A DNA stretch of 58,992 nucleotides from Bradyrhizobium uaiense (lineage in GTDB: Bacteria > Pseudomonadota > Alphaproteobacteria > Rhizobiales > Xanthobacteraceae), in contig NZ_VKHP01000020.1 in assembly GCF_010811875.1 (NCBI RefSeq), forward strand, positions 1 through 58,992. The letters are read 5' to 3'. Positions 44,856 to 54,830 of this stretch are shown piece by piece (position 1 is the stretch's first letter; each line of letters begins with the position of its first letter). Under the pieces are notes generated by a model that worked only from the letters and a program-made list of their open reading frames with translations, was not told the DNA's origin and did not search any database. Both the position numbers and the translations under genes were made by a program.

Positions 44856-45284
44856 ATGGCCGATCCAGACAAATTGCAACACGTCACATCTACACAGCCG
44901 CCAAACGTTTCCGAAGCCGATGCTCTCGAGCTGGTCACTGGGCCGGAGCGAGATTTGCTCTGCGTGCTTTCTTATATCTATCTTTCGTGCGGGCAAAGCG
45001 CAAAGAGCCTGGCTCTATTGCGGCTGGTTGCTCACGAACAGTCTCGAGACATCGGCCTGCTGCGGATCCTGGCCTATGCTCTCATCTCGGAGCGTCGCGG
45101 TGACGAAGCGCTGTCGGTATTGGATCGGCTTGACAAACTAGATGACGAACCGTCTTCGTCTCTGCCCTTGATGCTGATGCGCAGCCACGCCCTGCGTCAC
45201 GCCGGCCGCATGACCGAAGCGCAGGCTGTCTTCAAACGCTATGTTTCATTGCGCGGCACCACAGCTCCAGCCAAGCAACAATAA
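44856..45284 (+). CDS. SctY-like TPR chaperone
   Basis: This 142-residue protein is made of tetratricopeptide-like helices (DLLCVLSYIYLSCGQSAKSLALL, IGLLRILAYALISERRGDEALSVLDRL, LMLMRSHALRHAGRMTEAQAVFKRY). It resembles YscY/SycD-type chaperones. It lies between the SctX-like gene and rhcV with gaps of 2 and 8 bases. By analogy with Yersinia, it may bind the SctX-like protein and RhcV. Confidence 0.6.
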   Translation: MADPDKLQHVTSTQPPNVSEADALELVTGPERDLLCVLSYIYLSCGQSAKSLALLRLVAHEQSRDIGLLRILAYALISERRGDEALSVLDRLDKLDDEPSSSLPLMLMRSHALRHAGRMTEAQAVFKRYVSLRGTTAPAKQQ

Positions 45285-45292
45285 GGCTTCTC

Positions 45293-47404
45293 ATGGCCAA
45301 CGTTCTACGAAATCTCATCACGCGCGCCCCCGCCCACCCGGATTTGATGGTCGCGCTGATGCTTCTTCTGGCGATCGGAATGATGATCATGCCGATCCCG
45401 ATCGTCGTAATCGATATGCTGATCGGCTTCAATCTGGGCTTTGCCATATTGCTGCTGATGGTCGCCCTGTATCTCAACACGCCACTCGACTTTTCATCCC
45501 TGCCGGGCGTGATCCTGATCTCCACTGTTTTTCGTCTCGCTCTTACCGTTGCAACGACGCGGCTGATCCTGTCTGAGGGTGACGCCGGCAGCATCATCCA
45601 TACGTTCGGCGATTTCGTCATATCCGGCAACATCGCCGTCGGCATTGTCATATTTCTGATCGTAACCATGGTGCAATTCATGGTTCTGGCCAAGGGCGCC
45701 GAACGAGTGGCAGAGGTGTCGGCGCGCTTCACGCTCGATGCGTTGCCGGGCAAGCAGATGGCGATCGACGCAGAGCTGCGCAACGGCCATATCGACCAGT
45801 ACGAAGCCCGCAGCCGGCGCGGCGTGCTGGAGCGGGAAAGCCAGCTTCACGGCGCGATGGACGGCGCCATGAAATTCGTGAAGGGCGATGCCATCGCCGG
45901 ACTCATAGTCATCTGTATCAATATGCTAGGTGGCATCACGATCGGCTCGCTCTCCAGGGGCATGTCCCTTGAGGAGGCGATGCATCAATACACTATCCTG
46001 ACAATCGGTGATGCGCTCATTTCGCAGATCCCAGCGCTGCTGCTGTCAATAACAGCCGCAACCATTGTCACTCGTGTCAACGGTCCTTCCAGACTCAATC
46101 TCGGCGCCGATATCGTCAACCAGCTTACGGCCAGCACACAAGCGCTCCGGCTGGCCGCCTGCGTCCTGCTTGTGATGGGACTCGTTCCTGGCTTCCCTTT
46201 GCCCCCCTTTGTCATACTGGCCGCGCTCTTTTCCGCCGCCAGCTTTGTCAAGGTTGGCGTGCCAGAGAGCAAGACCGCTCCCAAGGCCGGCGTCAGTCCC
46301 ACCGGTTCGACTCCCGCGGCCACGCCGAGTCAGAAGCAAACCGTGCCGGCCGAAGCACTTCCGATTACCCTGTTGCTGGCGCCGAACCTGATGAAGGCAA
46401 TGGACGTGAGGGAACTCGAGCAATGCGTCGCACGGGTTTCAGCACTGGTCTCAGCTGATCTGGGTATCACAATTCCACGTATTCCCGCCCAAAGCGCCAA
46501 CCACTTGGCCCGATCGCAATTCAGTGTGGCCGTCGAGGGCGTGCCCGTAGAAGAGGGCGCTATTGATCCGACAAAGCTCTTGCTTGATGACGACGTAGCG
46601 AACATCGAATTGAGCGGCATCCCGTTCTGGCAGGATCCAGACACGAATCGGATCTGGATCGAACAGGGCCATGCGGCTGCTCTCAAAGCGGCCGGCATAG
46701 GGCATCACGGACCGAGCGAAATCATCGCCTTGCGCGTCCGGTCCACGTTGACGCGCTATGCACAGCGCTTGGTTGGCATTCAGGAAACGCGCGAGTTGCT
46801 TGGCCGGATGGAGCAGGAATATGCCGATCTGGTGAAGGAGGTGCTGCGCACGACCCCGATCCCTCGGATCGCGGATGTCCTTCGTCGTCTGCTGGACGAG
46901 GGCATCCCGATCCGGAACACCCGCTTGGTTCTGGAGGCGCTTGCGGAATGGAGCGAACGGGAGCAAAACGCTGTACTGCTCACCGAATATGTGCGCTCTG
47001 TTCTGAAGCGGCAGATCTGTCACCGCTATGCTAACGCACATCGCGTTGTGGCTGCCTTTATCGTCGAGCGCGAGACTGAGGATATCGTGCGGGGTGCCGT
47101 GCGCGAGACCGCCGTCGGCCCGTACCTCGTTTTGGAGGACCGGCAAAGCGAAATGCTGCTCTCCCAATTTCGCCAGATCCATTCAAGCATCGCGCGCAGC
47201 CAGAACCAGCCAGTTATTCTAGGTTCGATGGATATCCGGCGTTTCGTTCGCGGCTTTCTCACCCGTAACGGAATCGACCTACCTGTCCTTTCTTATCAGG
47301 ATCTCGCCGCAGATTTCACGGTCCAGCCGATCGGATCCGTGAAGCTGGCAGCTGCCAAGGACAAGAGCCCTTCCCCGGGCAGTCTCCTGAGCGCTGCGAG
47401 TTGA
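45293..47404 (+). CDS. rhcV: RhcV, T3SS major export apparatus protein (SctV)
   Basis: This 703-residue FlhA/SctV protein has an N-terminal membrane domain with seven or eight helices (residues about 15-325) and the FHIPEP-type loop DALPGKQMAIDAELRNGHIDQYEARSRRGVLERESQLHGAMDGAMKFVKGD (family hallmark). The C-terminal cytosolic ring domain (about 365-700) contains GVPVEEGAIDPTKLL and QIHSSIARSQNQPVILGSMDIRRFVRGFL. It docks substrates and chaperones. It is followed by y4yS. Confidence 0.96.
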   Translation: MANVLRNLITRAPAHPDLMVALMLLLAIGMMIMPIPIVVIDMLIGFNLGFAILLLMVALYLNTPLDFSSLPGVILISTVFRLALTVATTRLILSEGDAGSIIHTFGDFVISGNIAVGIVIFLIVTMVQFMVLAKGAERVAEVSARFTLDALPGKQMAIDAELRNGHIDQYEARSRRGVLERESQLHGAMDGAMKFVKGDAIAGLIVICINMLGGITIGSLSRGMSLEEAMHQYTILTIGDALISQIPALLLSITAATIVTRVNGPSRLNLGADIVNQLTASTQALRLAACVLLVMGLVPGFPLPPFVILAALFSAASFVKVGVPESKTAPKAGVSPTGSTPAATPSQKQTVPAEALPITLLLAPNLMKAMDVRELEQCVARVSALVSADLGITIPRIPAQSANHLARSQFSVAVEGVPVEEGAIDPTKLLLDDDVANIELSGIPFWQDPDTNRIWIEQGHAAALKAAGIGHHGPSEIIALRVRSTLTRYAQRLVGIQETRELLGRMEQEYADLVKEVLRTTPIPRIADVLRRLLDEGIPIRNTRLVLEALAEWSEREQNAVLLTEYVRSVLKRQICHRYANAHRVVAAFIVERETEDIVRGAVRETAVGPYLVLEDRQSEMLLSQFRQIHSSIARSQNQPVILGSMDIRRFVRGFLTRNGIDLPVLSYQDLAADFTVQPIGSVKLAAAKDKSPSPGSLLSAAS

Positions 47405-47434
47405 CACGGCACAGCAGATCATCGTGAGCAGGCT

Positions 47435-47995
47435 ATGAATTCAAATGGAACCAGACGTCGGCGGCGCTTGTGCTTCGTTAGTCCAGGCCCATGGTCGACT
47501 CTGCCTGCGATGCTCACTATTGTGATGCTCACCGGTTGCGCGAGCCCGTCCGATCTTTCACGCCAGCAGTGGTCCACGTCAGACTTGGCAGGCGGCAAAG
47601 AGTTTGATCCCGCCATGCACGAGCGCATCTCGCGCGCTCTCGTTCATGCCGATGAGCAGAGTCTGCGCGCGACCTTGGACCAACAACCGGACAACGTCAG
47701 TGCGGCAATTTCGCTTGCACGGGCCTTGTTGGCGCGCAACTCCTCAGATGAGGCACTTCAGGTACTCAATGAGGTACTGTTGGCAGCCCCCGGCGACCTG
47801 CGCGCATTGAATGCAAAGGGCGTCGTGCTCGATCAACAGGGGCGCCACGAGGAGGCGCAAGTGCTATACCGTCAAGGCCTCGCGATCGAGCCCACAAATT
47901 CGATGTTGCGCAACAATCTCGAGTTGTCGGCCGCACTTGAAGGTAAGACGGACATACGAAACTTCAATCAGGAGTTACAACCTGGCGACGAGTAA
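47435..47995 (+). CDS. TPR lipoprotein (y4yS type, TadD-like)
   Basis: This 186-residue protein has a lipoprotein signal (MLTIVMLTGC, lipobox Cys about residue 33 of the longest frame) followed by TPR helices (SAAISLARALLARNSSDEALQVLNEVLLAAPGDLRALNAKGVVLDQQGRHEEAQVLYRQGL). It is like TadD of Tad pili and pilotin-type T3SS lipoproteins. The position after rhcV equals NGR234 y4yS. The start may be internal (ATG near 47510 just before the signal), because the first 20 residues are basic. Confidence 0.72.
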   Translation: MNSNGTRRRRRLCFVSPGPWSTLPAMLTIVMLTGCASPSDLSRQQWSTSDLAGGKEFDPAMHERISRALVHADEQSLRATLDQQPDNVSAAISLARALLARNSSDEALQVLNEVLLAAPGDLRALNAKGVVLDQQGRHEEAQVLYRQGLAIEPTNSMLRNNLELSAALEGKTDIRNFNQELQPGDE

Positions 47996-49338
47996 GCATT
48001 AGCCGGATCGAGATCTCACAGCCGACAACGGTAAATCGCGGATACCTATCCACGTCAGTCGGCTGGCCGACAGACAACTAGATAATGATCACGTGCAGAG
48101 GTTACAGGCGCATTTGCTTTCGAACGATATTTGTCGCGAGGAGCGCAACTTTATCGTGTACATCGGGAGAGCCGAGCGCCATCTCTTGGCTGGATGGCGT
48201 GAGCCCGACACGCCCTCGCTTCGATGGAGCAGGCCTTTACCCTCAATTAGAAGCCAGTACGTCACCGATCTTTCACACGAATTCGTAACTAGGTCACCTG
48301 GCCAACATTCTGTATCTGAGTTTACCAATTCTTGGGTAGCGGATCTTTGGATCGCCCGGTCACTTCAATGAACACGTGCAGGCGAACAGTTAAAATATCT
48401 CTCAAGCTCCGTAACCGCGCGCTCCTCCCACTCTATAGCTTGCGCCAGCAATGAGCCGCCTTGTATTGGCCGAAATGCGGCAGCCTGCCGGCACAGAGAC
48501 GCTATCGCGCGATAGCGGCGCACGTTTTCCATAACGGCCAGTCCGGTCATTTGCGGATATTTCCCCTGCTGTCCCAGGCGAGAACTTGCTGCATAACAGT
48601 TTTCGATCCGTTAGCGGCAAGGGCGAAAGGCGAGATTGGTTGGCAGATTCTTGCCGGCCTGACGGCCGATGAACCTTACCCAGGAGGGGATCCTCCATCA
48701 AACGCGCCTCGGCGCTGCCGGGCCAAGGGCGCCGCTGCTCCGCATTTTCTCGGCATACGGTTTCAGCCAGGCAAGAGTATAGATGAAGAACAGGAGCGAG
48801 GGCACGTCTCGGCTTGCACGTCAATCAAGCGACCTGTGATACTGGTTGGCTTCCAATGTGAGAAGCGGAGGCCAACGCTTTGCCAACCCCCGCGACGAGA
48901 CCAAGGTTTGGGATCGACTCCGGCGCAGATTGACGTCCATTGGTGTCAGTCCGAACCTCGGTCCCATACCACACGACAGGGCTAATTCTGCGCGGTCCAG
49001 ACCGACCGATCCGTAGCCCGAACCAGCGGCGTCGCTGGATCTGGAGACACTAACAGTACCTGTCAGTGTCACAGCCCTGCCGAGGCAGCACTCTCAGCGT
49101 CAGGCGCATCATCTTCCGCCTCAGATTGAGAGTCGGGCTTTCGATTTGCTGCCCTTGGCCCCAAGCACTTGCCGCCCCCTTCCGGGTGACGCTTGGGCCA
49201 AGGCGGACGTCTCCGACCTAGACTCAACTCGCCAAAACAGATGGGTGACGGCACGTGTTGTTTGCAACAGACTGCTTAACCAGCGCTCGGTTAACAATGG
49301 CACGCTTGAGCGCTCGCACCGCGATTAAGGGCACTCAG
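47996..49338. other. intergenic, no gene recognised
   Basis: About 1.34 kb. GTCGGC-TG-GCCGAC (48057-48070) is a hairpin that could end the rhcV transcript. No coding frame is convincing. No tts box is seen. Confidence 0.45.
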
Positions 49339-50049
49339 ATGATCACGCCGGTTCGACGGAACTGGAGTCCAAAAGAACTATTCAATTCTCTTACACCAGC
49401 GATGTTCAACGCTGAGCCGTCGGCTATACGTGCGCGTTGGAATAAATTGTGGCCTGACCTGTACACGGAATATGACGCCCGTCACTTGAAACAAGAGCTA
49501 GCCGACCGAAACCTCATCGTTAGCGATGAAGCTGCGGCATTCTTCAGCGCGTGGGCGATCGACGAGGAGCGCCACACCGATGGCTTCATCCGCATCATTG
49601 AACTCGTCGCTAATGGATCCGAAAAGGATCTTCGGGAGAGATTGGCCGCTCGGCCTCACGATTTTGGTCCAATCGTTGAACACCTGAAGGACGAGTTCTC
49701 CCTGATGGTTATGATTGCATTTGATGAGATGTGCACTTGCCGTGCCTATGCAGCAGAGAAGCCCTTCTACGACTCCCTTGGTAACAACACGCTTCATCAC
49801 TGGTTGAGGGAGGTGATTGCGGACGAGGCGGTTCACTCGATGAACGCTGTAAACGTTATCCGTGCACGCTATCGCGACCGCATTGGCCAAGTGCACTCAA
49901 TTCTCGACAATCTAATCCGCGCGACTGAAAGTCTACGCTATTCCGGCGCCTTCGTCCTCGACTACTTCGGCGCGGTGTACTCTACGGAGCTGCTCGCCGA
50001 CTCTCGCCTCATGACTATGAGAAATATTGCCAGGCCATTCACGGTGTAG
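49339..50049 (+). CDS. ferritin-like diiron protein
   Basis: This 236-residue protein is nearly all helical, with ferritin-like metal motifs: AIDEERHTDGF (ExxH), a middle helix MIAFDEMCTCRAYAAE and EVIADEAVHSMNAVNVI (ExxH). That gives two ExxH elements plus further acidic residues, as in diiron oxidases and acyl-ACP-desaturase-like proteins. The substrate is unknown. The ATG at 49339 is preferred because the upstream 28 residues are basic and unlike a ferritin start. It stands alone, 890 bases before the ATPase pair. Confidence 0.68.
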   Translation: MITPVRRNWSPKELFNSLTPAMFNAEPSAIRARWNKLWPDLYTEYDARHLKQELADRNLIVSDEAAAFFSAWAIDEERHTDGFIRIIELVANGSEKDLRERLAARPHDFGPIVEHLKDEFSLMVMIAFDEMCTCRAYAAEKPFYDSLGNNTLHHWLREVIADEAVHSMNAVNVIRARYRDRIGQVHSILDNLIRATESLRYSGAFVLDYFGAVYSTELLADSRLMTMRNIARPFTV

Positions 50050-50938
50050 AGCAGAATGTTGACCGCGAGCCTGTCGAAACTTCAGTCGGCGCCACATCGC
50101 CGCCCTTCCCGTAAATATCCATCGTGCCAGTTGGCTCCAGCTTTTCGTTTGCGTTCGAGCGTTCCGAATTTCTACAACCGCGTCGGGAAGCCGCAATTCG
50201 ACGCCCGCTCTTCTGCAAGTCCGCCTCAGCTAGATGCGGTTATCGTCGCGCGCGATGTTGTCGGACACGCCGCCGGACCGGCCGCTCCGGCTTCCTGCCG
50301 TCCTCGTCCGCGACAAGATAATTCTGCTTCGACACGGATGCAGGATTGCGATTTGCGTCCTCGCGGATTTAAGCACTCGCACATCCCGATACCCTCCCAG
50401 GAGGGCGAGAGAGAGCTCGTTTCAATCCATTTTTAGAACTGATGAGCCACATTCTAGCGAAAACGTCATCATGCGTCTGGAGACACTAGATCGGGCCAAC
50501 CCATGTCGAACGAGCTAGATTCGCGACTTTCCTCCCGGCCAGTGTAGCACCACCTCGATCTGTCTACATCGAAGCTACAAGCTGACGCAGCGTAAGATTC
50601 ACCTCATTTCCACACCGATCCAACGATCGCTAGATAGAACGCTATCGTTATCGCAACGACCACCAGCCTCACGGTTGATCCTTTGGTGGCTGACCTTTCG
50701 GCTACTCACAAACCTCACGTAGATCACGAGCAGGAGCGATTACTTGCTGGTCGCGACGTGCGTCGGCGTCTCAATCACACGACGCAACTCGCCCGATGTT
50801 GAAAACGTTCGTCAACCTGAGGAGCTCTCTCATCGAAAATTCAATTACCCTTCTTTCTGCCATGTTCTCACCCAAAGCAGAGATGCGCCGATTGCGCACT
50901 TCGCGCGCGGCAAGAGCGAGTGTCTCAGGAGAATTTTT
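50050..50938. other. intergenic, no gene recognised
   Basis: About 890 bases. A half-site like a tts box (minus strand, near 50570-50585, TGCGTCAGCTTGTAGCTT) is present, but no gene lies to its left. The stretch at about 50570-50600 resembles 57607-57634 (CTACAA, CTG, CGCAGCGT, AGATTCA in common). Confidence 0.4.
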
Positions 50939-51688
50939 ATGGTGAAGCCAGTTGTGATTGTGGTGGGCGCAGACAAGGGAGGAGTCGGCAAGACGACCGT
51001 ATCACGAACGCTGCTGGACTACTTCAGCGTCAACAACGTGCAAACACGCGCCTTCGATACGGAGTCTCCGCGGGGAACGTTGAAGCGCTTTTATCCCGCG
51101 ATCACCGAGATCGTCGACATGACAACGACCGCGGACCAGATGAAGATTTTCGATACCCTGAACTCCGGGCTATCCGTCACCGTCATCGACGCTCGCGCCG
51201 GATTGCTGTCCACAGCACTGGCCTCCCTGCGCGACATCGGATTTCTGGATTCAGCGCGGTCCGGCCAGATTACCTTTGCCGTGTTCCACATCCTAGGATC
51301 GTCTATCGCTTCGCTCGACGAAATCGCGGAGACCGCTACCTTCATGAGCGGCGCAAAGTACTATCTGGTCAAGAATTTCATCAATGACACTCAGTTCTTC
51401 CAGTGGGACCAGTCGACCTATAATTCCTATTTTCACCGCATCAAACAGGCGACCGAGTTGACCATCCCGAAACTTAACGAGATGGCCTATGAGCAGGTCG
51501 AAGTCGCATCCGTCCCGTTCGTAGATTTCGTGGCAAACAAGGGCCGCAACGATGAGCCCGCGAACAACTCCTTCGTGCTACGCGGTTATGTCCGGCACTG
51601 GCTGGCAAATGTCTGGAGCGAATTTGATCGCATCAACTTGACGGAATTGGCCGGCGCCAAGTCCGCTACGCGGAGTGGCGAGAAGTAG
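50939..51688 (+). CDS. ParA/MinD-like ATPase A
   Basis: This 249-residue protein has the deviant Walker A motif KGGVGKTT (VVGADKGGVGKTTVSRTLLDYF) and a Walker A' like stretch (TRAFDTESPRGTLKRF), with Walker B VTVIDARAGLL. It looks like a member of the SIMIBI ATPase class used for partition or positioning. The ATG at 50939 follows AGGAGAAT, so an upstream in-frame extension to 50744 is rejected. No ParB or centromere-like repeats are seen. A second ATPase follows by 60 bases, suggesting a two-gene operon. Confidence 0.78.
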   Translation: MVKPVVIVVGADKGGVGKTTVSRTLLDYFSVNNVQTRAFDTESPRGTLKRFYPAITEIVDMTTTADQMKIFDTLNSGLSVTVIDARAGLLSTALASLRDIGFLDSARSGQITFAVFHILGSSIASLDEIAETATFMSGAKYYLVKNFINDTQFFQWDQSTYNSYFHRIKQATELTIPKLNEMAYEQVEVASVPFVDFVANKGRNDEPANNSFVLRGYVRHWLANVWSEFDRINLTELAGAKSATRSGEK

Positions 51689-51748
51689 TCGCATATTCTT
51701 GCGGGCCAAGAGCAGGCCCATATACGAAACGAGATTGATCTGCTGGCT

Positions 51749-52468
51749 ATGTTAGCGACCCCTATCTACATCATCTGCTCTCCTAGCCCGCAGGTCGGAA
51801 AGACGCTCATCGCTCGCGTCCTGAGCGAGTTCTTGCTGCTGAAAGACGGCACTGCCCTGTCGTTTGATGTCAATCTAAAAGAGCCATCACTGCTCGATTA
51901 CTTGCCGAAGATCACCGAGACCGCGGATGTGACGGACACTTACGGCAAGATGCAGTTGATGGACCCGCTTATCGTCCATGACCGGGTACCCAAGGTGATC
52001 GATCTCGGCTTCCATGCCTTCGACGAATTCTTCAAGATGTGCGCGGAGATCGGCTTCATGAAGGAGACGGCGCGCCGCTGTGTCGCTCCTATCATTCTCT
52101 TCATCGCCGGCGCTGACCGCATTTCCTTTCGCGGTTATGACACACTGCGGCGGCAGATTCCGTCAGCATCGCTGGTTACCGTCCACAATGAATTTGTGCT
52201 GCGCGGCGGACTACCTGAAGTCATGGATGGCGAGCGGGTGCTCCAGATTTCGGCGCTGCCGCTGTTTCTCAAGAGATATATAGACCGACTTGGCTTTTCT
52301 TTCACCGGATATCTGCGGGACGAAAAGGACTGGTCCACGGAGTTGCATCAGTGGATACGACGGAACTACACGATGTTCCGCGATCTAGAATCGAGTTTGA
52401 TGCTGCGAAGATCCTATCGATCCCGGGGGACGAACATCGAGAGCCTGCGTTGCACAAAGGCAACTTGA
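51749..52468 (+). CDS. ParA-like ATPase B (variant P-loop)
   Basis: This 239-residue protein is related in layout to the preceding one: P-loop CSPSPQVGKTLIARVLSEF, A' region LSFDVNLKEPSLLDYLP and Walker B KVIDLGFHAFDEFF. The signature Lys of the deviant Walker A is absent (SPQVGKT instead of KGGxGKT), so ATP-dependent dimerisation may differ. The basic C-terminal tail (MLRRSYRSRGTNIESLRC) might bind DNA or membrane. Together with ATPase A it may form a heteromeric pair. Function unknown. Confidence 0.72.
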   Translation: MLATPIYIICSPSPQVGKTLIARVLSEFLLLKDGTALSFDVNLKEPSLLDYLPKITETADVTDTYGKMQLMDPLIVHDRVPKVIDLGFHAFDEFFKMCAEIGFMKETARRCVAPIILFIAGADRISFRGYDTLRRQIPSASLVTVHNEFVLRGGLPEVMDGERVLQISALPLFLKRYIDRLGFSFTGYLRDEKDWSTELHQWIRRNYTMFRDLESSLMLRRSYRSRGTNIESLRCTKAT

Positions 52469-52694
52469 GGCCGGGACTACTCGCCATCCATTTGTCCAGC
52501 TTATGAGCAGTCGTTAGACCGACCGTCCAAGGGCTTTGGCGATATGAAACGCACTGTGCGAATTCCCGCCTGGATTGGGTGCAAATCGGCGTACTTTTCC
52601 TTGAGCTCATCCGCACCCAATCGCGCGACCGGCAACTACCCCTTGGGCTTTGCGGGCGGCCGAGAGGCATGGATGACCTTTCCAGCGGAGGAGC

Positions 52695-54515
52695 TCATAG
52701 CTCGAAGCCGAGCTTCCCGAGCACCCGGTCCATGACCGCGCCTTTGATCTCGCGCGCGATCTCGTTGCGTATCTGGGCACCGAACACCCGCTCGGCATCG
52801 GCGTCTCCTGTCAGACCATCCTCCGCCAGCCGCCGATCCAGGCGGGCTTGAAACGGCTCGCCCATCGCGTCGACGATCCGTTCCTGCATCTCAGCATAGT
52901 CTTCGGGCGCGATGCGCCTTAGCACACTTTCCCATGGCCGCCATCGGGTCGCCAGGAACTGCGGAAATTCCGTCGCTTCCTGGTTCCGCACTGCCGTCTC
53001 GGCCCTGGCGACATCGTCCCCGGTAACGTGAGAGACGCTCATGAAGCGCATATCGGGAGCGATGTGCCGCAGCTCCAGCGCATCACGCAGTTGGGTTTGG
53101 TAGGCAAGGTAGACCTCGATCTCATCGACGTCCGTGTCCGGATCGGTTCGACGAAGCGAGTTGACGGTCTCGCGCGCGATTCGGTCCAGGGCCTCCATGC
53201 GAAACATGACGCGGCCGTGCTGGAGCAGTTCGCCAAGGCGTCCGTCATAGGCGCCGTCCTCGACATCCGCGTTCAGGCGTGTGCTCTGCATGCCGTTCCA
53301 GGTCAAAGTGATGCGATCTTCGCAGCTCGCACTCGCTCCGGAGGCCAGCTCGAAATACTGCTCGCGCAGATTCGGCCTGATGGCTGCCTGCCGCAGATCT
53401 TCGGCGACCGCGCGCCGGAACGCGTCGCTACCATAGTTCACGGTGCCGCGGAGCCTGTCGAGAAAGCGTGCATAATCTAGGGCACCCGGCTCTTCGGCGA
53501 AGGCCTGCCAAGCGGTTATTGCTGCCGACTCGCCCTCGAGCCAGTGCGCGACAACCTCCTGCAACGACCGCGGCTCAACTTGCACCGCGCCTGCGGTGGT
53601 CGGGAAGAAAACCTGCGGGCCAGCATAGTCTCCGGCATGCATGGCGGTCGCCAGGCCGGCTTGCACCGCGTCGGACAGGGGATTGTTCTCCAGATCAACA
53701 CTCGCGTCCCGGCTGAGCTGTGTCAGCACAGTCGCGGGCACGTTGGTTAGCTGGTTGTTGCTGGCGGCAAGCCATAGCAGCCCGGCCGGAAACGTCTCGG
53801 GCAGACTGGTCAGCCGATTATGGCCGGCACTAAGCCATTCAAGCCCGGCCGGAAGAGGCTCGGGCAGATCGGTCAGCTGGTTATAGTCGACATTCAGGCG
53901 CTCGAGCCCGGCTGGAAGCTCGGGCAGACGAGTCAGCCGATTGCCCGCGACGTCCAACTCCTGAAGCGTCGGTGGAAGGCGATCGGGCAGGCTGGATAAC
54001 TGATTGTTGTCGACATTCAGGCGCCGCAATCCAGCCGGCAGCTCTGCGGGCAGGCTGGACAGCCCGTTGCTAATGGCATAGAGCCGCCGCAGACTAGGCG
54101 GAAGCGCGGGCAGGCCGGTCAGCCGATTATTGTTCGCGTGGAGCCGCTGCAGACTGGCCGGGAGAGCTTCGGGAAGGCTGTTCAGCTCATTGTTGTCGAC
54201 ATTCAGGCGGCGCAAGCCGGCCGGGATCAGAACCGCCAAGGTGGTCAGGGACAGGGACGACAGATCCAGTGGCTCATTGAGAACGCCCGTGTCCCTCCAG
54301 GCCCTCATTCGACTTACCGCCAGCTGCCGATCCTCATGCTGCCCCTGCCCGTCTTCGGCAGCCCAATCCGTCAAGACCTGATCCGGCAAGTCCGCAGACG
54401 CCTGCGTATCCGTCAATGCTTCGTCCCATTGCGATGAGACCGGAGACCCTGGTTCGGAGCTTTCCCAATCGGAAGCTTCGGAAGGAGTCCCAGCGCCAAG
54501 CTGTTCTGCATTCAT
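52695..54515 (-). CDS. nopM: NopM-type effector: LRR + NEL E3 ubiquitin ligase
   Basis: This 606-residue protein belongs to the IpaH/NopM class. Residues about 85-300 are eight or so leucine-rich repeats of the bacterial 20-22 residue type (LRRLNVDNNELNSLPEALPA and the like). The C-terminal half is the NEL domain, with a catalytic Cys in SCEDRITLTWN (about C398) and GESAAITAWQAFAE-type helices before it. NopM-like proteins transfer ubiquitin inside the plant cell. The ATG at 54515 (MNAEQLGAG) follows GAAGAGACGACATTT. A tts box lies about 295 bases upstream. Confidence 0.9.
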   Translation of the reverse strand: MNAEQLGAGTPSEASDWESSEPGSPVSSQWDEALTDTQASADLPDQVLTDWAAEDGQGQHEDRQLAVSRMRAWRDTGVLNEPLDLSSLSLTTLAVLIPAGLRRLNVDNNELNSLPEALPASLQRLHANNNRLTGLPALPPSLRRLYAISNGLSSLPAELPAGLRRLNVDNNQLSSLPDRLPPTLQELDVAGNRLTRLPELPAGLERLNVDYNQLTDLPEPLPAGLEWLSAGHNRLTSLPETFPAGLLWLAASNNQLTNVPATVLTQLSRDASVDLENNPLSDAVQAGLATAMHAGDYAGPQVFFPTTAGAVQVEPRSLQEVVAHWLEGESAAITAWQAFAEEPGALDYARFLDRLRGTVNYGSDAFRRAVAEDLRQAAIRPNLREQYFELASGASASCEDRITLTWNGMQSTRLNADVEDGAYDGRLGELLQHGRVMFRMEALDRIARETVNSLRRTDPDTDVDEIEVYLAYQTQLRDALELRHIAPDMRFMSVSHVTGDDVARAETAVRNQEATEFPQFLATRWRPWESVLRRIAPEDYAEMQERIVDAMGEPFQARLDRRLAEDGLTGDADAERVFGAQIRNEIAREIKGAVMDRVLGKLGFEL

Positions 54516-54809
54516 AAATGTCGTCTCTTCGGTAGCTAAAGGAAGCGAATACACCGGGAGCGGCGTATCATGAAGCCGGTAGAGCCCCGCTATGGATGCG
54601 CTGCATCGGCTGACGAGAGCACATCACGAAGCGGTCGCCACGCAGGGCTTGGTGTGATTACTCTGCGCCCGATGGCGACCGAGGACCAATCTCAACGGGC
54701 CTCGCTCACGGATCGGGGCTGATACCGGAATCCATCTCCCTCTCCTGCGATGCCTGAGCACATCGAGCCGGCCTTGCCAGCGATTAGGGACATTCAGCCT
54801 ACGAGATAT

Positions 54810-54830
54810 AGCTGTCGACAAGCTGACGAG
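54810..54830 (-). promoter_or_regulatory. tts box upstream of nopM
   Basis: On the minus strand it reads CTCGTCAGCTTGTCGACAGCT, one difference in the core. The 295-base leader to nopM holds no other gene. Confidence 0.85.

Noticed and set aside
49245..49270. possible sigma-54 promoter GGCACGTGTTGTTTGC before the ferritin-like gene
   Set aside because: The distance between the GG and GC elements is two bases too long for sigma-54 and no NifA site is nearby.
50744..50938. 65-residue N-terminal extension of ParA-like ATPase A
   Set aside because: The P-loop normally starts within 15 residues of the N-terminus. AGGAGAAT directly precedes the ATG at 50939, so the upstream start is not used.
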